From assembly GCA_016235345.1 (NCBI GenBank), contig JACRLG010000024.1, positions 62,001 through 126,000 on the forward strand: 64,000 nt of DNA. The letters run 5' to 3'. Position 1 is the first letter of the stretch. Every line of letters starts with the position of its first letter. This document shows positions 43,179 through 51,721 of the stretch, piece after piece. The DNA comes from Deltaproteobacteria bacterium. GTDB lineage: Bacteria > Desulfobacterota > Desulfobacteria > Desulfobacterales > Desulfatibacillaceae. The notes beneath the pieces were generated by a model that worked only from the letters and a program-made list of their open reading frames with translations, had not been told where the DNA came from and ran no database searches. The translations under genes and the position numbers were made by a program.

Positions 43179-45119
43179 ATGTGCGGAATAGCCGGGGCTG
43201 CAGGAAAAATCCGGGTGACGGAAAAGGAGCTTTGCTCCGCCCTTTCGGTCATGCGCAACAGGGGGCCGGACGGAAGCGGCGTCTTTATGGATGACGGCGC
43301 GGCCCTTGCCCACACCCGGCTGGCCATCCTGGATTCGGCGGGCGACGCCGGACGCCAGCCCATGAGGGACCCTTCGGGGCGGTACGCGATTGTCCATAAC
43401 GGCGAGGTGGGCAATTTCAGGGAAATCCGGCGGGAGCTGGAAAAAAGCGGACTCCGTTTTTTTTCCGGCACGGACACCGAGGTGATCCTTGCGGCCTACA
43501 TCCTTAGGGGTGAGAGGTGCCTTGACGATTTTTCCGGCATGTTCGCCTTCGCGATTTGGGACAGGCTGGAAAAGAGCCTCTTTTTCGCACGCGACCGGCT
43601 GGGCATAAAGCCATTTTATTACGCCGAAAAAAACGGCTGTTTCTATTTCGGGTCCCAGCCGCGCGCCATAACGGCCCTGGGATTCGGCCCCGTGTCGCCC
43701 AACCCCAAGGCTTTGGCCTATTTTCTCCAGTTTAGGCACAACGACCTTGACGAGACCATCTTCAGGGGCGTGATGAAGCTCCAGCCCGGCCACAGGGGAA
43801 CCTTCAAAAACGGGCGGGCCGAGATTTCGCCCTGGTGGACCCTGCCACGGTTCGGAACCGGTGACGGATCATCGAGGCCCGAAGAGCTTGGCGCGCTTCT
43901 GGAAAGCGCCGTGAAGACGAATCTATTGGGCGACGGGGCCACCGGGCTCTTTCTTTCGGGCGGGCTCGATTCATCGGGGCTTCTTGCCATCATGAGCGAA
44001 AGCGAAAGGCCGGTCCACACCTTCACCGTGGAAATGGACGGGCTTGGGGCGTCCGGCAACCTTCCCGCGCTTTCGGAGCGCTTCGGAAACGTCCATCACC
44101 CGGTTGCGGTGGACGCCGAAGCCTGTCGGCTTTTGCCCGAAATCGTCTGGCATTACGACGAACTGAACGCCGACCCGGCCTCCATTCCCCTTTATCTTCT
44201 TGCAAGGGAGGCCGCCCGGCACGTGAAGGCGGTGTGCGCTGGCGAGGGCGCTGACGAGCTTTTCGGGGGCTACGAGAGGATATACATCCTAAACGCCCTA
44301 AGGCTTGCAGGAAGGCTGGCTCCCAAGGGCCTCCTGCAGGTTTTGCCGGAAGCCATGCGGCTTGCGCCCAAAAAGCTGATGGACGGGATTTTCCCCTATT
44401 TTTCCATGCTCATGCCCGAAGGGCTCGACCGGCTGAAAATCCTTCTGGCCGATTCCGCCAATCCGCGCAAAAGCTACCTCGCCCTTCAATCGGTAATAAT
44501 GCCCCACGAGATGAAGGGCCTGATCCTTTCCGAGCATCTTGACCAAGGCAGCATAGAGGCCCTTGCGGAAGGCGTCATGGCCCCCTGGATCGGGGCTGCG
44601 GGCAACAGGGAAGGCCTGCCTGAGCTTCTGCGTTTCGAGCTGGCCAAGAGGCTTGCCACGGATTTACTGATGAAGTCGGACGCCATGACCATGGCTCACG
44701 GCCTGGAATGCCGGGTGCCTTATCTCGATCACAGGGTGGTGGAATTTGCGGCCAGGATTCCCATGGATAGCCAGGTGGGGCTGGGCGGCGGAAAAAAGTT
44801 TCTCCGTGCGGCCTTAAAATCCCGTTTGCCGGAAAGGGTTGTCAGGCAGAAAAAGGAGAATTTTTTCGTGCCCATCCACCACTGGCTGGCGAGCCTCAAA
44901 CCCCTCACGGAGGCGATGCTGTCGGAAAAAAACATAAGGCGGCAGGGGATGTTCGATCCGAAAAGGGTGGGGATGCTGGTGGAAAGATACCGATCCGGGA
45001 AACTCTATTACGCCCGCATCGTATGGAACCTTCTGACCTATGCCCTGTGGCACGAAATATTTATGGAAAGGGGCGGCGCGTTCACGAAAGGGGAGCGTTA
45101 CGGCGGGGATTTTTCCTGA
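43179..45119 (+). CDS. asnB: Asparagine synthase (glutamine-hydrolysing)
   Basis: The 646-residue protein starts MCGIAGAAGKIRV, so Cys2 becomes the N-terminal amidotransferase nucleophile; the start is one base after the stop of the membrane protein gene. Glutaminase landmarks are MRNRGPDGSG and DPSGRYAIVHNGE. The synthetase PP-loop is LFLSGGLDSSG, and AGEGADELFGGYERI is the second signature. AsnB-type enzymes make Asn, but paralogues in polysaccharide clusters amidate other compounds. Its location among glycosyltransferases leaves that possibility open. The 3' end overlaps the convergent GT2 gene by 38 bases. Confidence 0.9.
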   Translation: MCGIAGAAGKIRVTEKELCSALSVMRNRGPDGSGVFMDDGAALAHTRLAILDSAGDAGRQPMRDPSGRYAIVHNGEVGNFREIRRELEKSGLRFFSGTDTEVILAAYILRGERCLDDFSGMFAFAIWDRLEKSLFFARDRLGIKPFYYAEKNGCFYFGSQPRAITALGFGPVSPNPKALAYFLQFRHNDLDETIFRGVMKLQPGHRGTFKNGRAEISPWWTLPRFGTGDGSSRPEELGALLESAVKTNLLGDGATGLFLSGGLDSSGLLAIMSESERPVHTFTVEMDGLGASGNLPALSERFGNVHHPVAVDAEACRLLPEIVWHYDELNADPASIPLYLLAREAARHVKAVCAGEGADELFGGYERIYILNALRLAGRLAPKGLLQVLPEAMRLAPKKLMDGIFPYFSMLMPEGLDRLKILLADSANPRKSYLALQSVIMPHEMKGLILSEHLDQGSIEALAEGVMAPWIGAAGNREGLPELLRFELAKRLATDLLMKSDAMTMAHGLECRVPYLDHRVVEFAARIPMDSQVGLGGGKKFLRAALKSRLPERVVRQKKENFFVPIHHWLASLKPLTEAMLSEKNIRRQGMFDPKRVGMLVERYRSGKLYYARIVWNLLTYALWHEIFMERGGAFTKGERYGGDFS

Positions 45120-45849
45120 ACCTGAATACGTAAGTCAGCCGGATGAGCTTTACAGCCATGAGAAAGGAATCCCGCAAAAGCCTTACCGAGGACTGGCCCA
45201 CCCTGCGGTAATAGTTGATGGGAACATTGGTCACCCGAAAGCCTCCGAAAACGGCCCCCATCGTTATGGTTGACGTGAAGCTGAAGCCTTCGGGATAGTG
45301 GTCCCAGAACCTAAGGCAAAGCTCGCGGGAAAACACCCTCATGCCGCTGTTTAAGTCGGTTATCGGGGAGCCGGTCAGGATGGATGCGGCAAGATTGAGG
45401 CCCCGCTTCAAAAAGACCCTGAGGGGAAATTCCTCAACAACCGGGCCGTTTCTGGTGCCCACCACCATGTCGCTTACGTTCATCAGCTCCGCAAGCCGGG
45501 CCATGTCGCCTGCGGGATAGCTTCCGTCCGCGTCGATTATGGCGATGAGAGGCGCGGAGCCATTTTCTATGCCGGTTTTTAGCGCCCTTCCGTAGCCCCT
45601 GTTTTTTTCGTGGCGCACCACCGTAACCAGGGGGTCCGGGCATTGGAGAAGGCAGGGCGCGGACGAGCCGTCATCAACGACGATGATGCGGAAGCTCCCC
45701 CTTTTCGCAAGCGAGAACTTCACCCCGTCCACGGTTTGGCGCACCACCTCCCCGGATTCGTTATAAACCGGGATGATCACGTCAAGCCCCGGAGTTGCTT
45801 CGTCCTGCGAAAAATGCCGCCCCGGTTTTTCGGTCGCGCTGCGATTCAT
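45082..45849 (-). CDS. Glycosyltransferase family 2
   Basis: The 255-residue protein has the GT-A fold signatures: DVIIPVYNESGEV, IIVVDDGSS and DADGSYPAGD, whose DxD binds the metal and sugar nucleotide. It resembles DPM1-like or undecaprenyl-phosphate glycosyltransferases (ITDLNSGMRVFSRE). There are no clear transmembrane helices at the C terminus. The stop overlaps the convergent asnB end, and the start overlaps the stop of the SUMF1 gene, so it is the downstream gene of a two-gene operon. Confidence 0.85.
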   Translation of the reverse strand: MNRSATEKPGRHFSQDEATPGLDVIIPVYNESGEVVRQTVDGVKFSLAKRGSFRIIVVDDGSSAPCLLQCPDPLVTVVRHEKNRGYGRALKTGIENGSAPLIAIIDADGSYPAGDMARLAELMNVSDMVVGTRNGPVVEEFPLRVFLKRGLNLAASILTGSPITDLNSGMRVFSRELCLRFWDHYPEGFSFTSTITMGAVFGGFRVTNVPINYYRRVGQSSVRLLRDSFLMAVKLIRLTYVFRFRKNPRRNAPLS

Positions 45850-46844
45850 CGGGAAAAAAGCGTCCGAATGAAACAGCCGCCGCCACCGCCGCCCTCGGAG
45901 GAGCTAGGTTTTACAACCACCGTGCCGCCGCCGCCCGAACCGCCCTGGCCGGGGAGGTAGGCGTAAGGGGAAAGCTGGCGAAGAACCCGAAAGCCTATGC
46001 CCTTGTTGGTTACTGAGGCTGACGCGGGCGAGCGGTTGGCCGACGAGCAGTCCGAGCCGGGCGGTATGTAGGCCGATTCCTGGAAAGAGCCTCCGCGAGT
46101 TATTCTTGCGGTGCCGGTTGAAGGGCCTGACGGGTCGTTCTGGGCCGCCGCCGAATAGCCGTCGTAGTAGTCCAGCACCCATTCGGCCACGTTGCCGTGC
46201 ATGTCGTAGAGCCAGTCGGTGGCGGCAAGGCCCCACCTGGTGGGCAGCTTTAGGCCGACGGGGTGGGTAAAGGCTTCTCCTAAAAGCACGGTGTTGTCCC
46301 GAAACCAGGCGTAATCGGCCAGGTTGTCAACGGTGATTTCAGGCGAATAGGTCATGAAGTTTCCCAGGTTTCCAACCCGGGCCGCGTATTCCCATTCCGC
46401 CTCGGTTGGGAGCCTGTACCAGTTGGCGCCTGCCAGGGCGTTTTTTGCCGCGCACCAGGCCATGGCCTGGGTCCAGCTTATGCAGGAGGCCGGGAAGGCG
46501 TCGTCCTCGTCTTCGGTGGCTCCGAGAACGACTCCCTCGCGCGGGGTTACGCCGTCGTCTTCAAGCCAGGGCCGGGTGGCCATCACGTCGAACCATTCCC
46601 CTCGCGTGATCTCGTGTTTGCCCAGGTAAAAGCCCGAAACAGTCACCGAGTGGGCGGGCTTTTCATCAGCGTTGGCATCGGGCGCGGTGCTGCCCATGTT
46701 GAAGGTGCCGCCCTTGATCCACACGAATCCGTCGATTACGGGCTCCGCCAGGGCGGAAGCAAGGGGGAACGCGGCCAGGAAAAGAACAAGGGCGGCCAGT
46801 AGGATTGTGCCGACACCGGCATTTCGTGCGCCGGGTTTTTTCAT
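45846..46844 (-). CDS. Exported SUMF1/formylglycine-generating-enzyme-like protein with CFI-box-like tail
   Basis: The 332-residue protein has a signal peptide (ends near ALA). The SUMF1/FGE-sulfatase domain spans about 35-290: FVWIKGGTFNMGS, FYLGKHEITRGEWFDVM, YRLPTEAEWEYAAR, MHGNVAEWVLDYY and RGGSFQES. The C-terminal tail is SSSEGGGGGGCFIRTLFSR. A poly-Gly run followed by CFI is reminiscent of the CFI-box C-terminal sorting segment seen in Desulfobacterota and Geobacter-like exported proteins. Here the end is shorter and basic. Its stop overlaps the GT2 start. Confidence 0.82.
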   Translation of the reverse strand: MKKPGARNAGVGTILLAALVLFLAAFPLASALAEPVIDGFVWIKGGTFNMGSTAPDANADEKPAHSVTVSGFYLGKHEITRGEWFDVMATRPWLEDDGVTPREGVVLGATEDEDDAFPASCISWTQAMAWCAAKNALAGANWYRLPTEAEWEYAARVGNLGNFMTYSPEITVDNLADYAWFRDNTVLLGEAFTHPVGLKLPTRWGLAATDWLYDMHGNVAEWVLDYYDGYSAAAQNDPSGPSTGTARITRGGSFQESAYIPPGSDCSSANRSPASASVTNKGIGFRVLRQLSPYAYLPGQGGSGGGGTVVVKPSSSEGGGGGGCFIRTLFSR

Positions 46845-46904
46845 GCGAAACCTCCGCTTTAAGGACCGTTTTTTCGATTTCCCGAGGAAATTTTGGTGAA
46901 GATT

Positions 46905-46932
46905 TTGACAAGCTCCAAAACATGCCTATATT
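46905..46932 (+). promoter_or_regulatory. Candidate sigma-70 promoter directed toward sapC
   Basis: TTGACA (46905-46910), a 16-base spacer and TATATT (46927-46932). It points rightward across repeat E toward sapC, about 475 bases away. Confidence 0.4.
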
Positions 46933-46978
46933 GCGACATCAAAAAAGACAGGGAAAGCCTTTTCAATCAAGCCTTAAA

Positions 46979-47171
46979 AGCCTGTTGAAAAACTCGAATA
47001 GGACAGGCTGATGAAAAACGATGAGCCGTGAAGGCGGTACGAAAAGCCAATGAGTCAAGCGTACCCGCCCAGGAAATCGCAGAGTTCTTGGGCTAAATCA
47101 GTATGTTCGTACGTGACGGAATTGGCTTTGAAGTGCGAACACTGGCGGATCGCGTTTTTCGACAGCCTGTT
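46979..47171 (-). repeat. Dispersed cruciform repeat, copy E (long form, inverse orientation)
   Basis: Starts AGCCTGTTGAAAAACTCG, ends GCGTTTTTCGACAGCCTGTT. The inner arms AAGCCAAT and ATTGGCTT match copies B and F. Its core contains the same insertion as copy A in inverse orientation, for example CCCGCCCAGGAAATCGCAGA and GCTAAATCAGTATGTTCGTA. Confidence 0.8.
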
Positions 47172-47406
47172 AAAGATAGACCAACCGGATTGATAAGGCA
47201 ACACTCAATCGGATGGAATTTTCAAGGCCCGTGGTGAAGCCCGCCACAAACATTCTGTGAAAAACATTGAATTATCCGATTGTTGCGGTTGACGGGCGGT
47301 TTTTTTTCTGGTATCGAGAATCGCCTTCCTGGAACAGAAGCCCATTTTTCGCCGGGCTTCCATTTGACTTTTTTCACTGCACCACAAAACCTCAAGGAGA
47401 AACATC

Positions 47407-48135
47407 ATGGCAGAAGCCGGTATCTACAAAAACCCCATTTTCATCAATTCCGTAACCCACAAATCCGTCAAAATCGCCCCCGTAACCAACTTCTCCTTTG
47501 CCGCAAAACTGAACTCAGTGGTGCTGGTGGGCCAGGAATTCCTGGAAGCCGCAAAATACTATCCCGTGGTCTTCACAAAGACCAACAATGAAGATATCGT
47601 GCCCGTGGCCATCCTTGGCCTTAGGAACAATGAGAACATGTTTGTGGACAAGAAGGGCAACTGGAAGGAAGGCTGCTACATCCCCGCCTTTTTCCGCCGC
47701 TATCCCTTCATCCTTGCAAGCAACGTGGGCCAGGACGGCTCCTTTGCGGTGTGCGCGGATTCCAGCTACGACGGTTTCGGCAAGGACACCGGTTTCGCGC
47801 TTTTCGACGACAAGGGCGAGCAGACCAAGGAGTTTCAGAACGTGGTGGCCTTCCTTCGCAACTACCACATGCAGCACGCCGCCACCCAGGAGATGATCAA
47901 GACCCTGGCCGATTCCAAGCTCTTCAAGGATTTCACCGCCAACATCACCCTGCCCGCAGGCGAGAAGATCGGCTTCGGTAAGCTCCTCATGGCCGACGAG
48001 ACCGCGATCTCCGGCATGGACGAGGCAAAGATAGTGAACCTGGTGCGCACAGGCTATCTCGCGGTGATCTACGCGCATCTTTATTCCCTGTCCAACTTCC
48101 GCTCCCTCATGGCCATGGCCGGGGCCAAGAAATAG
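47407..48135 (+). CDS. SapC family protein
   Basis: The 242-residue protein has the SapC family layout: NFSFAAKLNSVVLVGQEFLEAAKYYPVVFTK in outline, VAILGLRNNENMFVDKKGNW, YIPAFFRRYPFIL, and LFDDKGEQTKEFQNVVAFLRNYH. No signal peptide is seen. SapC was named from Campylobacter S-layer genes, where it is linked to secretion of the surface protein, but its real role is unclear. CAAGGAG precedes the start. Its own terminator follows at 48313-48355, so it is monocistronic. Confidence 0.85.
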   Translation: MAEAGIYKNPIFINSVTHKSVKIAPVTNFSFAAKLNSVVLVGQEFLEAAKYYPVVFTKTNNEDIVPVAILGLRNNENMFVDKKGNWKEGCYIPAFFRRYPFILASNVGQDGSFAVCADSSYDGFGKDTGFALFDDKGEQTKEFQNVVAFLRNYHMQHAATQEMIKTLADSKLFKDFTANITLPAGEKIGFGKLLMADETAISGMDEAKIVNLVRTGYLAVIYAHLYSLSNFRSLMAMAGAKK

Positions 48136-48139
48136 CCTT

Positions 48140-48291
48140 GACAGCCCGTCGAAAAACGCGATTTGCTGTGTTGCACTTCAAAGCCAATTCCGTCACGTAC
48201 GAAAAGTACGCTTACTCATTGGCTTTTCGTGCGCCTTGCAACTCATCGTTTTTCGGCGGGCTTTACTGCCAGTCTTTTTCAACAGGTTGTT
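48140..48291 (+). repeat. Dispersed cruciform repeat, copy F
   Basis: GACAGCCCGTCGAAAAACGCG pairs with CGTTTTTCGGCGGGCT with one mismatch. The inner arms AAAGCCAAT and ATTGGCTTTT flank CACGTACGAAAAGTACGCTT. An outer TTTTTCAACAGG follows. It begins four bases after the sapC stop codon. Confidence 0.8.
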
Positions 48292-48312
48292 AAAGCCTTG
48301 ATTGTTTAAATG

Positions 48313-48355
48313 GGCGTCCGGGGGTGGGTAATCTCATCTTCGGACGCCTTTTTTT
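48313..48355 (+). terminator. Rho-independent terminator after sapC
   Basis: GGCGTCCG (48313-48320) pairs with CGGACGCC (48341-48348), followed by seven T. The loop is 20 bases. Confidence 0.75.
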
Positions 48356-48443
48356 ATCCTTCTCCCGCTTCCGACCGTCCCTCCCCCGCTCCTTGACTTT
48401 TCAGGCTTAAAGCCTGACTATTGGCCGAAAGGAGGGACGGAAA

Positions 48444-49607
48444 ATGCCCAAGCCGGAAAAGGATGCGCCATACACGGGTTTCGAGCAGGGGCCCATAAGG
48501 CCACCAAGCGAGGCGAGAAGCCTTCTCGTGCGGGTGACGCGAAACTGCCCCTGGAATCGCTGCACATTCTGCCCGGTTTACAAGGGGGCGGATTTTTCGT
48601 TAAGGCCCGTAGGCCACGTTATGGCCGACATCGACTCCGTGTGCGGGCATCTTGCGGAGATTTTCAGGCTGGCCCAGGAGCCTTCGGGCCTGACTCAGGA
48701 CGGCGTAAACGGCCTGATGGAAAGGCTCGCCCCAGGCGAGCGCCCGGCCTTCGCAGCCGCAATCAACTGGTACACATCAGGCATGGAATCCATTTTTCTG
48801 CAGGACGCCAACAGCCTGATAATAAAACCAGCCGACCTCGTCGCCATTCTAAGGCACCTTAAAGAGCGCTTCCCCTGGGTGAAAAGGATAACCTCCTACG
48901 CCCGCAGCCACAGCGTGGCGCGCATAAGCGATGAGGACCTCGCGGCAATTGGCGGGGCGGGCCTGAACCGCATACACATCGGCATGGAATCGGGCTCGGA
49001 CGCGGTTTTATCCAAGGTTAAAAAGGGCGTCACCAAGGCGGAGCAAGTGAAGGCGGGGCAGAAGGTGAAAAAGGCCGGTATCGAGCTTTCCGAATACGTG
49101 ATGCCGGGCCTTGGCGGGCGGGAGCAATCGCTGGAAAACGCCCTGGAGACGGCGGACGCCTTGAACCTCATCAACCCGGATTTCATCCGCCTGCGCACCC
49201 TTGCGGTGCCGTCATCCACGCCTCTTTTCGCCGAGCTTTCAAGCGGGGCATTCACTCAGGCCACCGAGGTTGAGGTTGCGGAGGAAATCCTCCTTTTCCT
49301 GGAAAACCTCAAGGTGACCGGCACCGTGCTTGCGTCCGATCATATTCTGAACCTTTTCGAGGACATGGAAGGCGTCCTGCCAAGGGATCAGCCCGCCATG
49401 ATCGCCACGGTAAGGCGCTTTCTGGCTCTTGATCCCGAAATACGCACCCTTTACCAGGTGGGGCGGCGCATAGGGGTTTTCCGTGGGCTTTCGGACATGA
49501 AAAACCCGGACGCGGCGGCCCGCGCAAAAGCCATGATGGAGCGGCTTTCCATAACCCCGGAAAACGTGGATGAGACTATCAACCGCATAATGCGTTCCTT
49601 CGTGTAG
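48444..49607 (+). CDS. Radical SAM protein with unusual CX4CX2C motif
   Basis: The 387-residue protein has its cluster-binding cysteines as C35-x4-C40-x2-C43 (TRNCPWNRCTFCPVYKG), one residue longer than the standard CX3CX2C. Downstream parts are radical SAM-like: VKRITSYARSHSVARIS, RIHIGMESGSDAVLSKVKKG and ELSEYVMPGLGGREQSLE. AAAGGAGGGACGG precedes the ATG. The motif recurs in uncharacterised radical SAM proteins of anaerobes as I recall; the substrate is unknown. Its stop codon is followed directly by repeat G. Confidence 0.8.
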   Translation: MPKPEKDAPYTGFEQGPIRPPSEARSLLVRVTRNCPWNRCTFCPVYKGADFSLRPVGHVMADIDSVCGHLAEIFRLAQEPSGLTQDGVNGLMERLAPGERPAFAAAINWYTSGMESIFLQDANSLIIKPADLVAILRHLKERFPWVKRITSYARSHSVARISDEDLAAIGGAGLNRIHIGMESGSDAVLSKVKKGVTKAEQVKAGQKVKKAGIELSEYVMPGLGGREQSLENALETADALNLINPDFIRLRTLAVPSSTPLFAELSSGAFTQATEVEVAEEILLFLENLKVTGTVLASDHILNLFEDMEGVLPRDQPAMIATVRRFLALDPEIRTLYQVGRRIGVFRGLSDMKNPDAAARAKAMMERLSITPENVDETINRIMRSFV

Positions 49608-49732
49608 CAGGCCATCCACAAGCGCGAACTGCTGTGTCAGAGCAAAGCGGGCGGGGCGTCATGTACGACAAGTACTATTTCTTCCCGCCCGATTCACTCA
49701 ACCTTCGCATTTCATCGCTTGTGATCGGCCTG
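49608..49732 (+). repeat. Dispersed cruciform repeat, copy G (covarying arms)
   Basis: CAGGCCATCCACAAGCG (left) pairs with CGCTTGTGATCGGCCTG (right). Other copies have AAAAACG and CGTTTTT here, so both arms changed together. The inner GGGCGGG and CCCGCCC flank the GTACGACAAGTAC core. Confidence 0.8.
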
Positions 49733-49809
49733 AGGGGTTGCGGAAAAACCTAATGCACCGATAAGGCGTTTTTTGCTTGGGTGTTCAAGACAGTTTAGAG
49801 GCATATTAA

Positions 49810-50979
49810 ATGGCGGCCTGCAAAAAATCTTCGCCGCTGCCCGGCCTTTACATCCACGTGCCCTTCTGCGTGAAAAAATGCCCCTACTGCGCGTTTTATT
49901 CGGTTACGGACCTAAGCCTCACAGGCTCTTATGTGGACTCGCTTTTGAAGGAGATGGAGTTTCAGGCGGCAGGTTCGGGCTTTTCGGGTTTCGATACCGT
50001 CTATTTCGGCGGCGGCACCCCAAGCCTTCTGACTCCATCACAAATCAAGGCAGTTCTTGACCGCGCGGCGGGGCTTTTCTCCCTTGCGGGCGATCTTTCC
50101 GTCACCCTGGAGGCCAACCCGAAAACCGTGAGCCGGAAAACTCTTGAGGGCTACAGGGCGGCGGGGGTCAATCGAATCAATTTCGGGGTCCAGTCCTTCA
50201 ACGGCGAAAACCTGAAATTCCTGGGCAGAATCCATGATTCGGGCGATGCGAAAAAGGCTCTTGCCGACGCCCGGAAAGCAGGATTTACCGACGTGGGCCT
50301 CGATCTCATTTTCGGCCTTCCCGGCCACTCCCCCGAATCCTGGCGCGCCGATCTTGCGGAAGCCCTGAGCTTTTCGCCGGAGCACCTTTCCTGCTACATG
50401 CTCACCATCGAAAAGGACAGCCCATTCGGAGCCATGAGGGAGAAGGGCAGGGCGATGTCCGCCGATGATGGCCTTCTGGCGGACCTTTTTTTGCTGACCC
50501 ACGAGGTCCTGACGGGAGCGGGTTACATCCACTACGAGGTTTCCAACTACTCGAAAAGCCACGGTTTTCTGAGCCGTCACAACGTGAAGTACTGGAACGG
50601 CGCGCCCTACCTGGGGCTTGGTCCCTCGGCCCACAGTTTTGACGGCACCTCGCGCCGGTGGAACGCCGGAAATCTTTACGATTATCTTGCGATGGCGGGA
50701 AAGGGCGGGTCAGCCTGCGAGGGCAGGGAGGAGCTTTCAGGCCGGGATCGGATTCTTGAGACCCTTTTCATTGGCTTAAGGCAGGCGGAGGGGATCGATG
50801 TCGGGGCTTTTTCAGGCATGGCCGGGCTGGATTTCTTCGAGGTTTTCGGCGGGGCCTTCAAGAGGTGCGAAAACGAGGGCTGGCTCATTTTGTCGGAGGG
50901 CCGGGTAAGGCCCACTCCTCACGGGATGCTTTTCAGCGACGGCATGGCGCGACTTTTCATTGAAAGCCTTGAAGAATGA
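49810..50979 (+). CDS. hemW: HemW-type radical SAM haem chaperone (coproporphyrinogen oxidase-like)
   Basis: The 389-residue protein starts MAACKKSSPLPGLYIHVPFC. The cluster cysteines are C20-x3-C24-x2-C27 (PFCVKKCPYCAF). Family landmarks are FDTVYFGGGTPSLL, VTLEANPKT, GVNRINFGVQSFNGENLKFLGR in outline, and GLDLIFGLPGHSPESW. HemW proteins are probably haem chaperones and lack the Cys of HemN's second SAM site. The C-terminal HemW domain shows HNVKYWNGAPYLGLGPSAHSF. It is separate from its neighbours and preceded by repeat G. Confidence 0.9.
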   Translation: MAACKKSSPLPGLYIHVPFCVKKCPYCAFYSVTDLSLTGSYVDSLLKEMEFQAAGSGFSGFDTVYFGGGTPSLLTPSQIKAVLDRAAGLFSLAGDLSVTLEANPKTVSRKTLEGYRAAGVNRINFGVQSFNGENLKFLGRIHDSGDAKKALADARKAGFTDVGLDLIFGLPGHSPESWRADLAEALSFSPEHLSCYMLTIEKDSPFGAMREKGRAMSADDGLLADLFLLTHEVLTGAGYIHYEVSNYSKSHGFLSRHNVKYWNGAPYLGLGPSAHSFDGTSRRWNAGNLYDYLAMAGKGGSACEGREELSGRDRILETLFIGLRQAEGIDVGAFSGMAGLDFFEVFGGAFKRCENEGWLILSEGRVRPTPHGMLFSDGMARLFIESLEE

Positions 50980-50986
50980 GGGCTGA

Positions 50987-51721
50987 TCAGCCTTCGGACT
51001 TCTTCTTTTGGGTCTTGGAAGCGGAGAGCCCAAGCCTTTTCATTATCACCTGCATGTGCTTCCATACCTCGCCCTTGATCTGTTTTTCCTCCTCCGGGAA
51101 ACGGCAGGCGAGAATGGTTGACGGATGCCACGTGGGCAGCACCTTGCCGATTTCAGCCTGATGGAATCGCCCGGCAAGCGCGGCGAAGGGGGCTTTTGCA
51201 CCGAGCACGTCCCGTGTGGCCTTCTCGCCCAGAACGCAAACAGCCTGTGGCCTTATGGCGTTCATGACCTCATCGAGGCTCCCGCTTTCCTTTTCCCCTT
51301 CGATTCCCCCGTTCAGGTCGGCCACCTTGTATTCGTCGCCGGAAAATCCCATAGCTTGCGCGATCTTATTCAAAAGGGCTCCGGCCTCGCTGTTTGCCGG
51401 AATCGGCAGGTCACTCACGAAAAGAACCTTCACCCCGCTCGATGCGGCGTCCTGTGCAGGAGCGGCTATCGGCCTTGCAGCCTGCCTGGGCCGCGCTACG
51501 TTGGTCACTGGCTGAACTCGTTGATAAGGGGCATCCTTGTCGGCGGGGCGGGGAGCGGCCTTTGCCGGAGCTTTCGAGGAATCCCAGCGATCGAGCACGG
51601 CAAGGGCTTCCGGGGAAAGGTCGTATCCGGGGGAGCCTAAGTCCCTCTGAACGCGAAGGTCCTCGATGACCGCTTCGGTGAGGACAAGAAGTTCCTTCAC
51701 AAGGGGCGCTGTGCGTTTCAT
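50987..51721 (-). CDS. Uracil-DNA glycosylase superfamily-like protein, degenerate
   Basis: The 244-residue protein has an N-terminal region of about 90 residues that is Pro/Ala-rich and probably disordered. A UDG-like core follows: VLFVSDLPIPANSEAGALLNKIAQAMG resembles the GExPG...F...GLL region, AVCVLGEKATRDVLG the middle strand, and VLPTWHPSTILACRFPEE the TxHPSxLL motif. The Fe-S cysteines of family 4 enzymes and the usual GEAPG wording are missing, so activity is doubtful. The start overlaps the coaBC stop by four bases, so it may be cotranscribed. Confidence 0.6.
   Translation of the reverse strand: MKRTAPLVKELLVLTEAVIEDLRVQRDLGSPGYDLSPEALAVLDRWDSSKAPAKAAPRPADKDAPYQRVQPVTNVARPRQAARPIAAPAQDAASSGVKVLFVSDLPIPANSEAGALLNKIAQAMGFSGDEYKVADLNGGIEGEKESGSLDEVMNAIRPQAVCVLGEKATRDVLGAKAPFAALAGRFHQAEIGKVLPTWHPSTILACRFPEEEKQIKGEVWKHMQVIMKRLGLSASKTQKKKSEG

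Larger units (their letters stand above)
46845..47406. other. Divergent intergenic region with promoter and repeat E
   Basis: It lies between the SUMF1 gene (minus) and sapC (plus). It contains the promoter-like pair at 46905-46932, the long repeat copy E (46979-47171) and the sapC ribosome-binding site CAAGGAG before 47407. No gene was recognised inside. Confidence 0.5.
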
